A stretch of 64,000 bases of DNA from Meghimatium bilineatum (lineage: Eukaryota; Mollusca; Gastropoda; Stylommatophora; Philomycidae), in the NCBI GenBank assembly GCA_034231615.1, contig CM067306.1, positions 32,295,363-32,359,362 of the forward strand, read 5' to 3'. This document shows, piece by piece, positions 63,490-64,000 of this stretch (positions are counted from its first letter, which is position 1; each line of letters opens with the position of its first letter). The position numbers and the translations under genes are program-made. The notes under the pieces were generated by a model. The model was not told where the DNA came from, searched no databases, and saw only the letters and a program-made list of their open reading frames with translations.

Positions 63490-64000
63490 TATCTGCTGAA
63501 TATATCCAGGAATTATCCATGAATATTAATTTCCTGGAGTTTACTCATTATTTGTGGTTTCAAATAAAAAATTGAATAAGTTAAAAGTTAAAAACAGGAG
63601 TTAAAATAAGTGCATGATAAAAACATGTTTAATTTCAAGTAACACTGAGTGATAGAAGAAATCTGTAACACTGAGTGATAGAAGAAATCTGTAACATTGA
63701 AGGATCAAAGGATCAGGTATCAAGCTTTTGGATGGTTGAGGAATACTGTCATCACTACTGAGCAATTATAAGTCAACACTAACTAGGCAGTTTTTGGTCA
63801 ACCATTGACTAGGCAGCTGAGCACTAATGGGAAAACCCTGTGCTATGACTCTGGTTCATAACTCCGCTGATTGTTAATTTTTTTACAGACTTTTAAACTA
63901 CTGTTGATTTAGAGTAAATCTTTCCACTTCTGCTCAGGTAGTCTTTGATATCTTGTATCCATCTTCTTCTGGGACTGCCTATTTTTCATCACTGGCATCA
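63490..64000. other. Unassigned right end
   Basis: A 28-bp direct duplication (AACACTGAGTGATAGAAGAAA, 63640-63695) is the only clear feature. Upstream exons of the sulfotransferase are expected beyond the window. Confidence 0.4.

Overview
The window reads as animal nuclear DNA: AT-rich and intron-rich, with GT-AG exons whose phases join, no bacterial-style operons, and a very heavy load of retrotransposons, DNA transposons, microsatellites and minisatellites. The repertoire (a CHST15-type sulfotransferase, a claudin-like four-span protein, Penelope-like, RTE-like and RNase H-bearing LINEs, Charlie-type hAT, mariner, pogo and a TTAA-target element) fits a marine invertebrate. A lophotrochozoan such as a mollusc is my guess, but the sequence does not prove it. 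No rRNA, functional tRNA or CRISPR array was seen.

Two host genes can be assembled, both on the minus strand. (1) A complete three-exon claudin/PMP22-superfamily-like gene (17624 to 9662; 203 residues, four predicted membrane spans). (2) The 3' eight exons of a carbohydrate sulfotransferase 15-like gene (63011 to 36002; about 442 codons, N-terminal exons beyond the right edge), with both PAPS-binding motifs. Every exon join keeps frame and phase.

Layout. 1-2054: Penelope-like element relic between inverted arms. 2.1-9.6 kb: LINE scraps, a hAT element with nested LINE pieces, degenerate tandem repeats. 9.6-17.6 kb: the claudin-like gene, with a mariner, a hAT end, LINE and SINE-like copies in its introns. 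17.7-28.6 kb: stacked LINE fragments in both orientations. 28.8-36.0 kb: an almost unbroken run of minisatellites. 36.0-63.0 kb: the sulfotransferase gene, whose introns hold a pogo element, nested LINEs, a TTAA-target element and many tandem arrays. 63.0-64.0 kb: a further LINE scrap.

Family names used below: LINE-R (RTE-like), LINE-2 (RTE-like, QCQTWT motif in the C-terminal region), LINE-H (with RNase H, Jockey/I-group-like), LINE-I (I-clade-like), SINE-A/B/C (dispersed short repeats).

The most unusual pattern is in the sulfotransferase gene. Several exon edges, including at least three 5' splice sites, one 3' splice site and the stop codon, are themselves the unit, or part of the unit, of an adjoining tandem array. 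One intron holds about 30 copies of an exon-end/splice-donor sequence. The other strong result is a pair of sister LINE copies, each carrying a different DNA transposon, so that each serves as the empty-site control for the other's insertion.
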